64,000 bases of DNA from Mycobacterium sp. IS-1590 (GTDB lineage: Bacteria; Actinomycetota; Actinomycetes; Mycobacteriales; Mycobacteriaceae), in assembly GCF_001500025.1 (NCBI RefSeq), contig NZ_LQIW01000023.1, forward strand, positions 62,001 to 126,000, given 5' to 3'. Under the pieces are notes generated by a model. The model was given only the letters and a program-made list of their open reading frames with translations. It did no database searches and was not told the DNA's origin. Shown in pieces: positions 7,946 to 16,753 of the stretch; the stretch's first letter is position 1; each line of letters starts with the position of its first letter. The position numbers and the translations under genes are program-made.

Positions 7946-8997
7946 GGCTGTCCTATCCATCGGCGGGCGAAGTCGAGGAACGCATCGTTCTCGTGGGTCG
8001 CGGCGACGGTGACGCGTACTCCGTCGTCGCCGTAGGGCCGCACGATGATGCGGTTGTCGGCCGACGCCTCGGCGAACTGTTGGGCCCGCCCTGGCAAGGG
8101 GAGCCAGACGAAGTTGGCCTGCGAGTCGGGCACGGTGTAGCCGGCTGCGCGCAGTTCCGCGGTGACGCGGGCTCGTTCGGCGACGACCGTGTCGGTGCGC
8201 TCGAGCAGTTCGTCGGCGGCGTCCAGCGACGCGATCGCCGCGGCCTGCGACACGCTGGTCGCGGTGAACGGCACGTACACCTTGCCAAGCGCGGTGATGA
8301 GATCCGGGTCGCCCACCGCGTAGCCGACCCGCAGACCCGCCAGCCCGTAGGCCTTCGAAAACGTCCGCAGCACAACGAGGTTGGGATGTGCACGGACCAG
8401 ACCCAGGCTGTCGGGAACCATCGGCTCGCGAATGTACTCGACGTAGGCCTCGTCGAGTGCGATCGCGATGTGCGGCGGCACGGCGGCGACGAAGCGGGCG
8501 AGCGCATCTGGTGCGACCACCGTGCCCGTGGGGTTGTTCGGATTGCACACGAAGATCAGCCGGGTGCGATCGGTGATCGCGGCCAGCATCGCGTCGAGGT
8601 CGTGCGTGTGGTCGGTCAGCGGCACCGGCACGGGTGTGGCCCCCGCCGTTCGCACCTGCAGCGGGTAGATCTCGAAGCTGCGCCAGCCGAACAGCACCTC
8701 GTCGCCGACGGTCGAGGTGATCTGGATCAACTGCTGACACAGGCTGACTGAGCCGCAGCCCACGGAGATGTGCTCGGGGGCGAAGTTGACGTGCTTGGCG
8801 AGCCGCTCGCGGAGCTCGACGTAGCCGTTGTCCGGGTAGCGGTTGATGTTGCCGACGGCGTCCTCGATTGCCGCGCGCACGCTCGGCAGCGGGGGATGCA
8901 CCGTCTCGTTGCTGGCGATCTTGATGGCGCCGGGAACCGTCCTGCCGGGGGTGTAGGCGGGCAGATCGGCCAGTTCGGGACGCAGCCGGACGGTCAC
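7942..8997 (-). CDS. hisC2: Histidinol-phosphate/aromatic aminotransferase HisC2
   Basis: A 351-residue class I/II aminotransferase. The PLP lysine is in LRTFSKAYGLAGLRVGY, the Asn-Pro motif is in CNPNNPTGTVV, and the phosphate-binding arginine is near the C-terminus. Second HisC copies in mycobacteria (M. tuberculosis Rv3772) act on aromatic amino acids or histidinol phosphate. It stands alone, away from any his operon. The GTG start at 8997 has a TAAACT hexamer 6 bases upstream, supporting a leaderless start. The choice between the aromatic and the histidinol role is uncertain. Confidence 0.88.
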   Translation of the reverse strand: MTVRLRPELADLPAYTPGRTVPGAIKIASNETVHPPLPSVRAAIEDAVGNINRYPDNGYVELRERLAKHVNFAPEHISVGCGSVSLCQQLIQITSTVGDEVLFGWRSFEIYPLQVRTAGATPVPVPLTDHTHDLDAMLAAITDRTRLIFVCNPNNPTGTVVAPDALARFVAAVPPHIAIALDEAYVEYIREPMVPDSLGLVRAHPNLVVLRTFSKAYGLAGLRVGYAVGDPDLITALGKVYVPFTATSVSQAAAIASLDAADELLERTDTVVAERARVTAELRAAGYTVPDSQANFVWLPLPGRAQQFAEASADNRIIVRPYGDDGVRVTVAATHENDAFLDFARRWIGQP

Positions 8998-9003
8998 CGC
9001 ACC

Positions 9004-9009
9004 AGTTTA
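9004..9009 (-). promoter_or_regulatory. -10 hexamer of hisC2
   Basis: On the minus strand TAAACT is followed by a 6-base spacer and the GTG start at 8997. This fits a leaderless transcript. Confidence 0.5.
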
Positions 9010-9080
9010 TGGGTCGGCCGAATGCGCTTTGCCTCGCCCGGTGGCCCATGTGTACGCTGTCGGATCGGCGGTAATCGTCG

Positions 9081-9169
9081 GGAGGCGTGCCAGAGCGGCC
9101 GAATGGGGCTCACTGCTAATGAGTTGTCGCCCTCAAAGGCGACCGGAGGTTCAAATCCTCTCGCCTCCG
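9081..9169 (+). tRNA. tRNA-Ser (anticodon GCT)
   Basis: Acceptor arms GGAGGCG (9081-9087) and CGCCTCC (9162-9168) pair. The loop CTGCTAA gives GCT, and there is a long variable arm and a T loop TTCAAATC. CCA follows at 9170-9172. Confidence 0.95.
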
Positions 9170-9217
9170 CCACGGCTGACCCGTCAGCCGGACAACTGAA
9201 CACTGAAGATCGACCAT

Positions 9218-9290
9218 GCGCCCGTAGCTCAACGGATAGAGCATCTGACTACGGATCAGAAGGTTGGGAGTTCGAGTCTCTCCGGGCGCG
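9218..9290 (+). tRNA. tRNA-Arg (anticodon ACG)
   Basis: Acceptor arms GCGCCCG (9218-9224) and CGGGCGC (9283-9289) pair. The stem TCTGA/TCAGA encloses loop CTACGGA, giving ACG, which is read as ICG after A-to-I editing by TadA, whose gene is also in this window. It lies 45 bases after tRNA-Ser(GCT) and is likely co-transcribed with it. Confidence 0.95.
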
Positions 9291-9382
9291 CTCAGACTGT
9301 GCTGCCGAGTCTGAAGTTGTGTTCGACCTCCGGGCCGGATGTGACGCATAACCTCAGTTTCGGCGGCGCCGTCGGCCGCCAC

Positions 9383-9388
9383 TAGATT
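9383..9388 (+). promoter_or_regulatory. -10 hexamer of phosphoesterase gene
   Basis: TAGATT precedes the ATG at 9396 by 7 bases. It fits a leaderless start and decides against an in-frame upstream TTG at 9387. Confidence 0.45.
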
Positions 9389-9395
9389 GGCAGGC

Positions 9396-9899
9396 ATGCG
9401 GCTGTTGTTGATCGCCGATACTCACGTTCCCAAGCGCGCCAAGGACCTGCCCTCGCGGGTGTGGGATGAAGTGACGAAGGCAGACGTGGTGGTGCACGCC
9501 GGTGACTGGGTGGAGCCGTCGCTGCTCGACGCGCTCGAGGCCCGTGCCAAGCGACTGGTCGCGTGCTGGGGCAACAACGACGGCGCCGAACTGCGCCGCC
9601 GGCTGCCCGAGCGGGCCGATGTCACGCTCGCGGGGCTGCGTTTCACCGTCGTCCACGAGACCGGTGCGGCGACCGGCCGCGAGGCACGCATGGCCAAGGC
9701 CTATCCCGACACCGACGTGCTGATATTCGGTCACAGCCACATCCCATGGGATACGACGACGAAAACCGGTCTGCGGCTTCTGAACCCGGGTTCGCCAACC
9801 GACCGGCGGCGCCAGCCCCATTGCACCTACATGACGGCCACCGTGCGCAATGGCACGCTGTCCAACGTCATCCTGCACGCCCTGGACCGTCGTGCGTGA
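9396..9899 (+). CDS. YfcE/MJ0936-type metallophosphoesterase
   Basis: A 167-residue calcineurin-like phosphoesterase with the full set of metal-binding motifs: IADTHVP, HAGDWVE, CWGNNDG, VVHE and FGHSHIPW. Such proteins hydrolyse phosphodiesters or cyclic nucleotides using two Mn or similar ions; the natural substrate of this small class is generally unknown. The next gene (YjbR-like) starts inside its last codons, so the two are coupled. Confidence 0.88.
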   Translation: MRLLLIADTHVPKRAKDLPSRVWDEVTKADVVVHAGDWVEPSLLDALEARAKRLVACWGNNDGAELRRRLPERADVTLAGLRFTVVHETGAATGREARMAKAYPDTDVLIFGHSHIPWDTTTKTGLRLLNPGSPTDRRRQPHCTYMTATVRNGTLSNVILHALDRRA

Positions 9900-10305
9900 C
9901 CGACCGGCGCGGGTCGCCGACGTCCACGAGATCGCCGCGTCGATGCCGCACGTCAAGCGCATCGAGGGGCCCAAGGGCAACCCGATCTACCAGGTCGGGG
10001 GCAAGTCGTTCGTGTTCTTCCGCACCCCGCAACCCGACGCCGAAGATCCCGAGACCGGCGAACGCTACGCCGACGTGATCATGATCTGGGTGGAGTCGGA
10101 GATGGACAAGCTCGCGCTCGTCCAGGATCGCGGCTCACCGTTCTTCACGACCGACCGATTCGAGGGCCACCCCTCGGTTCTGGTGCGCGCCAGCAGGTTA
10201 CGCGAGATCGGGAAGGTCGAGCTGACCGAACTGATCCAGGACGCCTGGCTCTCGCGCGCTTCGAAACGCCGCGCCGATCGGTGGCTGGCCGAGCACCAGG
10301 GCTGA
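9892..10305 (+). CDS. MmcQ/YjbR family protein
   Basis: A 137-residue protein of the MmcQ/YjbR family (a CyaY-like DNA-binding fold). Features include SMPHVKRIEGPKGNPIYQVG, SFVFFRTPQ and the C-terminal LIQDAWLSRASKR. It starts at a GTG (9892) that overlaps the phosphoesterase stop by 8 bases. Family members are often annotated as DNA binding, but direct evidence is thin. It is about 20 residues longer than minimal members. Confidence 0.8.
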   Translation: MRDRPARVADVHEIAASMPHVKRIEGPKGNPIYQVGGKSFVFFRTPQPDAEDPETGERYADVIMIWVESEMDKLALVQDRGSPFFTTDRFEGHPSVLVRASRLREIGKVELTELIQDAWLSRASKRRADRWLAEHQG

Positions 10306-10313
10306 CCGCGCGG

Positions 10314-10862
10314 CTATTTCGGCGGGACGTTCGCGTGCTCGGCGCCGCAGATGAACACGGCCATGCGAGCCGGCGTGTCGCCCGGGTTCTTCCAGCGATG
10401 CCGCGTGCCGTTCTGCACGACGGTGTCGCCAGGTTGCAGGGTCACTTCGGCTCCGTCGTCGAGTTCGAGAACGACAGTGCCCTCCAGCACCACCTCGAAA
10501 TCGACGGTGTCGGTGGTGTGCATACCGGGGTCCGTGTAGTCCATGTAGCCGAGCATCCCCGGCAGCTTCTCCTCCATCTCGGCCATCGCCTCGTCGATGT
10601 CGAGCGACTCCGGAGCCTCGACACCGTGCGACGGTGGCAACGTCAGCATCGCGAACCGGAAACCCCCGACCGGCGGAAAGTAGTTGTGCCACTGAGGCAT
10701 CGAACCGTCGTCGGGGAAGCGGCACGTCTGGTCGCTGCCCCACAGCAGATGGTTCTCGAAGCCCGGCATCAACATCGTCTGGATCGGCGCGACGCTCTCG
10801 TCGCTGGCGAAGACGGACTTGCCGGACGAATCGTGACCGGTCACCACTCGGCGTACTTGCAT
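10314..10862 (-). CDS. Cupin domain protein
   Basis: A 182-residue protein whose C-terminal half (about residues 100-170) is a single cupin barrel: FEVVLEGTVVLELDDGAEVTL is motif 1 and GDTVVQNGTRHRWKNPG is motif 2, with one histidine retained in motif 2. The N-terminal half (GFENHLLWGSDQTC) is typical of ring-cleavage or cupin-type oxidoreductase relatives in actinobacteria. Metal binding looks reduced, so a sensing or non-catalytic role is possible. It is divergent from the alkyl sulfatase; a link is possible but not shown. Confidence 0.82.
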   Translation of the reverse strand: MQVRRVVTGHDSSGKSVFASDESVAPIQTMLMPGFENHLLWGSDQTCRFPDDGSMPQWHNYFPPVGGFRFAMLTLPPSHGVEAPESLDIDEAMAEMEEKLPGMLGYMDYTDPGMHTTDTVDFEVVLEGTVVLELDDGAEVTLQPGDTVVQNGTRHRWKNPGDTPARMAVFICGAEHANVPPK

Positions 10863-10901
10863 GGGGTCAGTGAACCAGCCCCGCGGCGACGGTGGGATGA
10901 A

Positions 10902-10907
10902 TATCGT
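10902..10907 (+). promoter_or_regulatory. -10 hexamer of alkyl sulfatase gene
   Basis: TATCGT lies 6 bases before the ATG at 10914. It supports that start and a leaderless transcript. Confidence 0.5.
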
Positions 10908-10913
10908 GTCGCC

Positions 10914-12791
10914 ATGCAGCAGAAACCCCCCACCGCTGTCATCGAGGCCGCACACCGCGAGCACCTGACGTCGTTGCCGTTCGACGACACCGAGGACTTC
11001 GACAACGCCGACCGCGGCTTCATCGCGGCACTGGACCCCTGTGTGATCAAGGCGGCCGACGGGCGGGTGGTCTGGGACAACGACAGCTACGCCTTCCTCG
11101 GTGCGGACGCCCCGCCGTCGGTGCATCCCAGCCTGTGGCGCCAGAGCCGGCTGTGCGCCAAGCAGGGACTGTACGAAGTGGTCGAGGGCATCTACCAGGT
11201 GCGCGGATTCGATCTGTCGAACATCACCTTCGTCGAGGGCGACACCGGTGTGATCGTCATCGACCCGTTGATCTCCACGGAGACCGCCGCGGCGGCGCTG
11301 GCGCTCTACCGCGAACACCGGGGCGATCGAGCCGTCACAGCGGTCATCTACACCCACAGCCACGTCGACCATTTCGGCGGTGTCCTGGGCGTCACCTCCC
11401 AGACCGATGTCGACGCCGGCCGGGTGGCGATCATCGCGCCCGAGCACTTCACCCAACACGCCGTGCAGGAGAACGTCTACGCGGGCACCGCGATGAGCCG
11501 CCGTGCCAGCTACATGTACGGCGCACTGCTGGCGCGCGGACCGCAGGGGCAGGTCGGATGCGGGCTGGGTCAGGTGACGTCGACGGGCGAAGTGGCGCTG
11601 ATCGTCCCGACGATCGACATCCGCGAGACCGGCGAGTCCCACACCGTCGACGGGATCGAGATCGAGTTCCAGATGGCGCCGGGCACCGAGGCGCCCGCCG
11701 AAATGCACTTCTACTTCTCGAAATACCGCGCTCTGTGCATGGCCGAGAACGCCACCCACAACCTGCACAACCTGCTGACACTGCGCGGCGCACTGGTGCG
11801 CGACCCCCACGGATGGGCCGGCTATCTGACCGAGGCGATCGACACTTTCGCCGACCGTGCCGATGTCGTGTTCGCATCCCACCACTGGCCGACCTGGGGA
11901 CGGGACCGCATCGTCGAGTATCTGTCGCTGCAACGGGACCTGTACGCGTACCTGCACGACCAGACGCTGCGTCGGCTGAATCAGGGCTTCACCGGTATCG
12001 AGATCGCCGAGGATTTCACGCTTCCTCCCGCGCTACAGAAGGCCTGGCACGCGCACGGCTACTACGGTTCGGTGAGCCACAACGTCAAGGCGGTCTATCA
12101 GCGCTACATGGGCTGGTTCGACGGCAATCCGGGGCGGCTGTGGGCGCATCCGCCGGAAGCCGCCGGCCCACGCTACGTCGAGGCGATGGGCGGATTGGAC
12201 CGGGTGGTCGAGATCGCGCGAACCGCCTTCGATCAAGGTGACTACCGTTGGGCGGCAACCCTTCTCGATCACGCTATCTTCACCGACGAGCACCACGACG
12301 CCGCTCGCGAACTCTACGCCGACACCCTCGAACAGCTCGCCTACGGCGCCGAGAACGCGGTGTGGCGCAACTTCTTTCTCTCCGGAGCGACCGAACTCCG
12401 CGACGGCAACTTCGGCACCCCCACCCAGTCCGCGTCGACGTCGATGGTGGCGCAGCTGGCCCCCGAGCAGATCTTCGATGCGCTCGCGATCAGCGTGAAC
12501 GGCCCGCGGGCATGGGATCTCGACATCGCCGTCGACGTCACTTTCGGTGACACCGACACCAATTACCGGTTGACGCTGCGCAACGGCGTGCTGGTGCACC
12601 GCAAGGTGGTCGCCGATGAGGCGTCTGCCCAGGCGACTGTCAAAGTGGCCACCAAGCTGCGCCTGGTCGCGCTCGCCGCGGGCGACGACAGCTCACCGGG
12701 CCTGGACATCTCCGGCGACGCCGGCGCGCTGCAGTCGCTGGTCGGCGCGCTGGACCGCCCGGATCCGGCGTTCAACATCGTCACGCCTTAG
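10914..12791 (+). CDS. SdsA1-type linear alkyl sulfatase (metallo-beta-lactamase fold)
   Basis: This 625-residue protein has the three-part SdsA1 layout. A metallo-beta-lactamase domain (about 80-360) carries the zinc motif THSHVDHFGG (His148, His150, Asp152, His153) and MAENATHNLHN. A helical dimerisation domain follows (about 360-500), then a C-terminal SCP2-like lipid-binding domain (about 510-625). Such enzymes hydrolyse primary alkyl sulfates such as dodecyl sulfate to alcohol and sulfate. No signal peptide is evident, so it is likely cytoplasmic. M. tuberculosis Rv3762c is the syntenic relative. A hairpin follows the stop codon directly. Confidence 0.9.
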   Translation: MQQKPPTAVIEAAHREHLTSLPFDDTEDFDNADRGFIAALDPCVIKAADGRVVWDNDSYAFLGADAPPSVHPSLWRQSRLCAKQGLYEVVEGIYQVRGFDLSNITFVEGDTGVIVIDPLISTETAAAALALYREHRGDRAVTAVIYTHSHVDHFGGVLGVTSQTDVDAGRVAIIAPEHFTQHAVQENVYAGTAMSRRASYMYGALLARGPQGQVGCGLGQVTSTGEVALIVPTIDIRETGESHTVDGIEIEFQMAPGTEAPAEMHFYFSKYRALCMAENATHNLHNLLTLRGALVRDPHGWAGYLTEAIDTFADRADVVFASHHWPTWGRDRIVEYLSLQRDLYAYLHDQTLRRLNQGFTGIEIAEDFTLPPALQKAWHAHGYYGSVSHNVKAVYQRYMGWFDGNPGRLWAHPPEAAGPRYVEAMGGLDRVVEIARTAFDQGDYRWAATLLDHAIFTDEHHDAARELYADTLEQLAYGAENAVWRNFFLSGATELRDGNFGTPTQSASTSMVAQLAPEQIFDALAISVNGPRAWDLDIAVDVTFGDTDTNYRLTLRNGVLVHRKVVADEASAQATVKVATKLRLVALAAGDDSSPGLDISGDAGALQSLVGALDRPDPAFNIVTP

Positions 12792-12844
12792 CGATTTCGG
12801 TGTCCAAACAGTCGCTCACCGACGGTTGCGACACCGAAATCGCG
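12791..12844. terminator. Bidirectional hairpin between convergent genes
   Basis: Arms GCGATTTCGGTGTC and GACACCGAAATCGC pair across a 24-base loop region. It sits between the sulfatase stop and the SDR stop. A likely shared terminator without a long T-tract. Confidence 0.65.
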
Positions 12845-12849
12845 GAAAA

Positions 12850-13629
12850 TCAGGGCATGCCGCCGTCGACGCGGATGATCGATCCCGATGTGTAGCTCGA
12901 CGCGTCCGACATCAAATACAGTGCGGCGCCGATAATCTCCGGCGGCTCTCCAAGCCGTTGCAGCGCGAAGTGCGCCGCGCCCTTCTGCGTCGCGGGAATG
13001 TCCCAGGCCTTGCTGATGTCGGTGAGGAACGGACCCGGCATCAGCGTGTTGACCCGCACCGTCGGGCCGTAGGCCAGCGCCAACCCCTCGGTCAGCGCGT
13101 TGAGTCCCGCCTTTGCCGCCGAGTAAGGGAGCTGCTCGGGGCGGGGTCGGCGCGAACCGCTCGAGCTCACGTTGATGATCGAGCCGCCGCCGTCGGCCAC
13201 CATGCGCTCACCGACCAGTGCCGACAACCGGAACGGGCCCTTCAGGTTCAAGTTGATCACCGAATCGAACAGCTTCTCGGTGACGGAGGGCAGCGACTCG
13301 TACAGCGGCGACATCCCCGCGTTGTTGATCAGCACGTCGACCTTGCCGAACCGCTCGTAGGCGGCGTCGACCAGTCCGTCGAGCTCATCCCACCGCCCCA
13401 CATGTACCTGGTAGGGCAACGCGGCGCGGCCGGTCGCGGCGGTGATCTCCTCGGCGGTCGCCACACAGGAGTCATACTTGCGGCTGGCGATCACGACGTC
13501 CGCGCCGCAGCGCGCGGCGGCCATCGCCATCTCCTTGCCCAGCCCGCGGCTACCGCCGGTGACCAGCACGACACGGTCGGAAAGATCGAACAACTCGGCT
13601 GCGAAATCGCTCTCTGAACCCATGGCCAT
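12850..13629 (-). CDS. Short-chain dehydrogenase/reductase
   Basis: A 259-residue classical SDR: cofactor motif VTGGSRGLGKEMA, NNAG in VLINNAGMSP, and catalytic serine and YSAAK in NVSSSGSRRPRPEQLPYSAAK. The C-terminal IIRVDGGMP is also typical. An arginine after the glycine motif suggests NADP(H). The start is 13629, or the second methionine at 13623. It is divergent from the phosphatase gene, whose predicted -10 overlaps this start. The substrate is unknown; steroid or acyl alcohol substrates are common in the genus. Confidence 0.88.
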   Translation of the reverse strand: MAMGSESDFAAELFDLSDRVVLVTGGSRGLGKEMAMAAARCGADVVIASRKYDSCVATAEEITAATGRAALPYQVHVGRWDELDGLVDAAYERFGKVDVLINNAGMSPLYESLPSVTEKLFDSVINLNLKGPFRLSALVGERMVADGGGSIINVSSSGSRRPRPEQLPYSAAKAGLNALTEGLALAYGPTVRVNTLMPGPFLTDISKAWDIPATQKGAAHFALQRLGEPPEIIGAALYLMSDASSYTSGSIIRVDGGMP

Positions 13630-13634
13630 ATGGT
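13629..13634 (+). promoter_or_regulatory. -10 hexamer of histidine phosphatase gene
   Basis: TATGGT lies 6 bases before the GTG at 13641. It fits a leaderless start and overlaps the divergent SDR start codon. Confidence 0.45.
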
Positions 13635-13640
13635 GGCACG

Positions 13641-14243
13641 GTGCAGTTGCTCATCATTCGACACGCTCTGCCCCTGCGCAGCGAACCAGGGCAGGGCTCC
13701 GATCCCGACCTCTCCGAAGAGGGCATCGAACAGGCCAAACGGCTTCCCGACGCGCTGGCGCGGTTCCCCATCTCACGGTTGGTCAGCAGCCCCCAGAAGC
13801 GCGCGATCCAGACCGCCGAGCCGGTCGCCGAGGCGCTCGGCCTGTCGATCGACATCGACGACCGGCTCGCCGAATACGACCGCGACCTCTCGCACTACAC
13901 GCCCGTCGAGGAGATCTCCGAAGAGGACATGCGCAGGCTCGCCAACGGTGAGCTGCCCAGCGGTGTCGACCAGTCGGCGTTCATCGCCCGGGTCAAGGCC
14001 GGGGTCGACGATATCGTCAGGGCCGCCGAGCGTGAGGACACCGTGGCGTTGTTCAGCCACGGCGGCGTGATCAACGCCGTGGTCCACGACGTCATGGGCA
14101 CCGAGCGGCTGCTGTGCGTGCAGGTCGACTACGCCGGTATCACCCGGTTGTTGTGGTCGTCGTCGCGCGAGGCGTTCTTCGTGGCGGGCGTCAACTCCAC
14201 CGAGCACGTATGGGACCTGCTGCCCAGAAATCAGCAGTGGTAG
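13641..14243 (+). CDS. Histidine phosphatase family protein
   Basis: A 200-residue branch 1 histidine phosphatase. The phosphoacceptor histidine is in LLIIRHALPL, the arginine in SSPQKRAIQTA and the second histidine in ALFSHGGVIN. It could be a phosphoglycerate mutase-like or a small-molecule phosphatase; the motif LPLRSEPG after RHA is common in mycobacterial members of unknown substrate. The GTG start is supported by the -10 position. It precedes the APH-type kinase gene by 4 bases, so the two are probably one operon. Confidence 0.87.
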   Translation: MQLLIIRHALPLRSEPGQGSDPDLSEEGIEQAKRLPDALARFPISRLVSSPQKRAIQTAEPVAEALGLSIDIDDRLAEYDRDLSHYTPVEEISEEDMRRLANGELPSGVDQSAFIARVKAGVDDIVRAAEREDTVALFSHGGVINAVVHDVMGTERLLCVQVDYAGITRLLWSSSREAFFVAGVNSTEHVWDLLPRNQQW

Positions 14244-14247
14244 ACAT

Positions 14248-15279
14248 TTGCGAGTGACCGTTTCACCCGAGGGGCTCGACCTCGACGCCCTTGACCGTCA
14301 TCTGCGTTCGGAGGGCATCGCCCGCTCCGGTGACCTGCGGGCGGAGTTGATCTCGGGCGGACGATCGAACCTGACCTTCCTCGTCTGCGACGACCACTCG
14401 AAGTGGGTGCTGCGCAGGCCCCCGCTGCACGGTTTGACGCCGTCGGCGCACGACATGGCCCGCGAGTACAAGGTGATCTCGGCGCTGCAGGACACCGTCG
14501 TGCCCGTCCCGCGCGCGGTGACCATGCGCAACGACGACTCGGTGCTCGGCGCACCGTTCCAGATGGTCGCGTACGTCGAGGGGCGCGTGATCCGCCACGC
14601 ATCCGAGCTCGAGGCCCTCGGCGACAAGGCCGACATCGACGCCTGTGTCGACGCGTTGATCAAGGTGCTCGCCGACCTGCACGCCCTGGACCCCGAGGAG
14701 GTCGGCCTCGGCGACTTCGGCAAGCCCACCGGATACCTCGAGCGCCAGGTGAAGCGCTGGGGCGGCCAATGGGAGTTGGTGCGCCGTGACGGGGACGAAC
14801 GCGACGACGACGTCAAGCGGCTGCACACCGCACTCGGAGAGGCGATCCCGCCGCAGAGCCGCAGCGCGATCGTGCACGGTGATTACCGCATCGACAACAC
14901 GATGCTCGACGCCGATGACGGAACCAAGGTGCTGGCGGTGCTGGACTGGGAGATGTCCACCCTGGGCGATCCCGTCAGCGATGCCGCGCTGATGTGCGTG
15001 TACCGACACCCGATGTTCAACCTGGTGCATGCCGATGCCGCGTGGGCGTCGCCGCTGATACCGCCGGCAGACCAACTCGCGCAACGGTATTCGGTGGCCT
15101 CGGGTCAGCCGCTGGACCACTGGGAGTTCTACATGGGGCTGGCGTACTTCAAGCTCGCCATCATCGCGGCGGGCATCGCCTACCGCGGGCGGGTGGGCGG
15201 TGCGCCGTCGGACTTCGTCACCATGGTCGACGATGCGGTCGCCCCGTTGATCGACGCCGGACTCTCCTCGCTGGGCTAG
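14248..15279 (+). CDS. APH/ACAD10-type phosphotransferase family protein
   Basis: A protein of about 343 residues with the aminoglycoside phosphotransferase/choline kinase fold: catalytic VHGDYRIDN and metal-binding LDWEMSTLGDP (about residues 209-233). Nucleotide-binding SGGRSNLTFLV sits near the N-terminus. This subfamily is related to the kinase domain of human ACAD10/ACAD11, which phosphorylates 4-hydroxy fatty acyl-CoAs. The M. tuberculosis relative is called FadE36 (Rv3761c), but it is not an acyl-CoA dehydrogenase. The start is TTG 14248 or GTG 14254. It follows the alkyl sulfatase region, which might suggest lipid catabolism. Confidence 0.85.
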   Translation: MRVTVSPEGLDLDALDRHLRSEGIARSGDLRAELISGGRSNLTFLVCDDHSKWVLRRPPLHGLTPSAHDMAREYKVISALQDTVVPVPRAVTMRNDDSVLGAPFQMVAYVEGRVIRHASELEALGDKADIDACVDALIKVLADLHALDPEEVGLGDFGKPTGYLERQVKRWGGQWELVRRDGDERDDDVKRLHTALGEAIPPQSRSAIVHGDYRIDNTMLDADDGTKVLAVLDWEMSTLGDPVSDAALMCVYRHPMFNLVHADAAWASPLIPPADQLAQRYSVASGQPLDHWEFYMGLAYFKLAIIAAGIAYRGRVGGAPSDFVTMVDDAVAPLIDAGLSSLG

Positions 15280-15284
15280 CGGAA

Positions 15285-15674
15285 CTACCGGAGCGCGGCC
15301 TTGTAGTTCTTCTTGGCGGCGCGACGCAGTTGGACCATGCGTGCTGCCCCCGCCAGCGCCGTGATCAGGCCGCCGCACACCGCGGCGAACAGAATCGCCA
15401 CACCCCGCGGCATGAACCAGTTCCAACCGAGGAAGGCGAACTCGGTCGACTCGGTGTTCTGCGCGATGAATATCAGCAGCAGGATGAGGATGAGGAACCC
15501 CGTGATGACCGCCGACCAGAGCGCGGCCGCGCGGGTGAAGTGGACCTTCTTGACCGACGGCGGCGTGTGATCGGCGATCTCGCCGTCCGTCGGCGGAACC
15601 GGCGGCCCAGGGTTGGGAGGACCGTAGGGTTCCGGATCGTTTCGCGCTGACGCCCCATACGGATCGGTGCTCAT
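15285..15674 (-). CDS. LapA-domain (DUF1049) membrane protein
   Basis: A 129-residue protein with a Pro-rich cytoplasmic N-terminus (about 1-45), two membrane segments (about 52-70 and 85-105) and a basic tail, RLRRAAKKNYKAALR. The FIAQNTESTEFAFLGWNW stretch between the segments is the LapA/DUF1049 signature. Its role in mycobacteria is unknown. It matches the Rv3760 position next to the ProX importer. It converges on the APH gene with 5 bases between the stops. Confidence 0.82.
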   Translation of the reverse strand: MSTDPYGASARNDPEPYGPPNPGPPVPPTDGEIADHTPPSVKKVHFTRAAALWSAVITGFLILILLLIFIAQNTESTEFAFLGWNWFMPRGVAILFAAVCGGLITALAGAARMVQLRRAAKKNYKAALR

Positions 15675-15773
15675 GGCTCCAAGTTTGCCCTTTCGCGTCC
15701 CGGACAAACGGCATTTGACGTGGCCCGTCCAATCCTCGGCGGGACAAACCGCGCGTAGCTGCGGCGATGTCGA

Positions 15774-15779
15774 TACTGT
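15774..15779 (+). promoter_or_regulatory. -10 hexamer of proXVWZ operon
   Basis: TACTGT lies 7 bases before the ATG at 15787. It fits a leaderless operon start. Confidence 0.5.
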
Positions 15780-15786
15780 CGAATTC

Positions 15787-16743
15787 ATGACCTCGATGCC
15801 GCGACGCCGGCACCTGCCGTTCGTCGCGGTGGTGATGGTTCTCGCGTTCCTGATGAGCACGGCCTGCGGCAGCTCGAACCCGCTCGGCGGCGGGGAGATC
15901 TCCGGTGACCTGAAGACGATCGCGGTGGGCTCCGCGGACTTCACGGAATCCAAGATCATCGCCGAGATCTACGCCCAGGCGCTGGAGGCCAACGGCTTCA
16001 CCGTGCGCCGCCAGTTCGGGATCGGCAGCCGTGAGACATACATCCCCGCCGTGCAGGACCACTCGATCGACCTCATCCCCGAGTACACGGGCAACCTGCT
16101 GCAGTACTTCGACGAGGACACCACCGCCACCACCCCCGACGCTGTCCTGCTCGCACTGCTCAAGGTGTTGCCCGGGGATCTGTCGATCCTGTATCCCTCT
16201 CCGGCGGAGGACAAAGACACCCTCGCGGTGACCGAGGCGACCGCGCAGCGATGGAACCTGAAGACGATCGGCGACCTCGCCAAGCACTCGCCGGAGGTGA
16301 AAGTCGGTGCGCCATCGGAATTTCAGACGCGGGTCACCGGCCTGGTAGGTCTCAAGGAACGGTACGGCCTCGACGTCGCGCCGGCGAACTTCGTGGCCAT
16401 CAGCGACGGCGGCGGCCCGGCGACAGTGCAGGCGCTCAACAGCGGGGCGATCACCGCCGCCAACATCTTCAGCACGTCACCGGCGATCGAGCAGAGCAGG
16501 CTCGTCGTGCTCGATGATCCCGAGAACGTGTTCCTCGCCGCCAATGTCGTGCCGCTGGTCGCGTCGCAGAAGATGTCGAACGAACTCAAGACCGTGCTCG
16601 ACGCGGTCAGTGCGAGGCTGACCACCGAGGCGTTGATCGAACTCAACACCTCGGTCGAGGGAAACCGCGGCGTCGATCCCGACGAAGCGGCGCAGAAGTG
16701 GATCGCGGACAACGGATTCGACAAGCCGGTGCAGACGCGATGA
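15787..16743 (+). CDS. proX: Osmolyte-binding lipoprotein ProX
   Basis: A 318-residue OpuAC-type solute-binding protein with a lipoprotein signal ending LMSTACGSS. Family signatures include VGSADFTESKIIAEIYAQAL and LIPEYTGNLLQY. It should bind glycine betaine, choline, proline betaine or a related solute outside the membrane and deliver it to ProW/ProZ. First gene of the four-gene proXVWZ operon. The start at 15787 is supported by TACTGT 7 bases upstream; an ATG at 15796 is a weaker option. Ligand identity is not certain. Confidence 0.92.
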   Translation: MTSMPRRRHLPFVAVVMVLAFLMSTACGSSNPLGGGEISGDLKTIAVGSADFTESKIIAEIYAQALEANGFTVRRQFGIGSRETYIPAVQDHSIDLIPEYTGNLLQYFDEDTTATTPDAVLLALLKVLPGDLSILYPSPAEDKDTLAVTEATAQRWNLKTIGDLAKHSPEVKVGAPSEFQTRVTGLVGLKERYGLDVAPANFVAISDGGGPATVQALNSGAITAANIFSTSPAIEQSRLVVLDDPENVFLAANVVPLVASQKMSNELKTVLDAVSARLTTEALIELNTSVEGNRGVDPDEAAQKWIADNGFDKPVQTR

Positions 16744-16753
16744 GCGGACACTC

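Noticed and set aside
10314..11957. A 547-codon minus frame joined to the cupin gene
   Set aside because: The upstream part is antisense to the sulfatase; the cupin protein starts at the ATG at 10862.
14248..15279. Acyl-CoA dehydrogenase, as the FadE36 name suggests
   Set aside because: Motifs HGDYRIDN and LDWEMSTLGDP are those of phosphotransferases; there is no FAD-binding acyl-CoA dehydrogenase fold.
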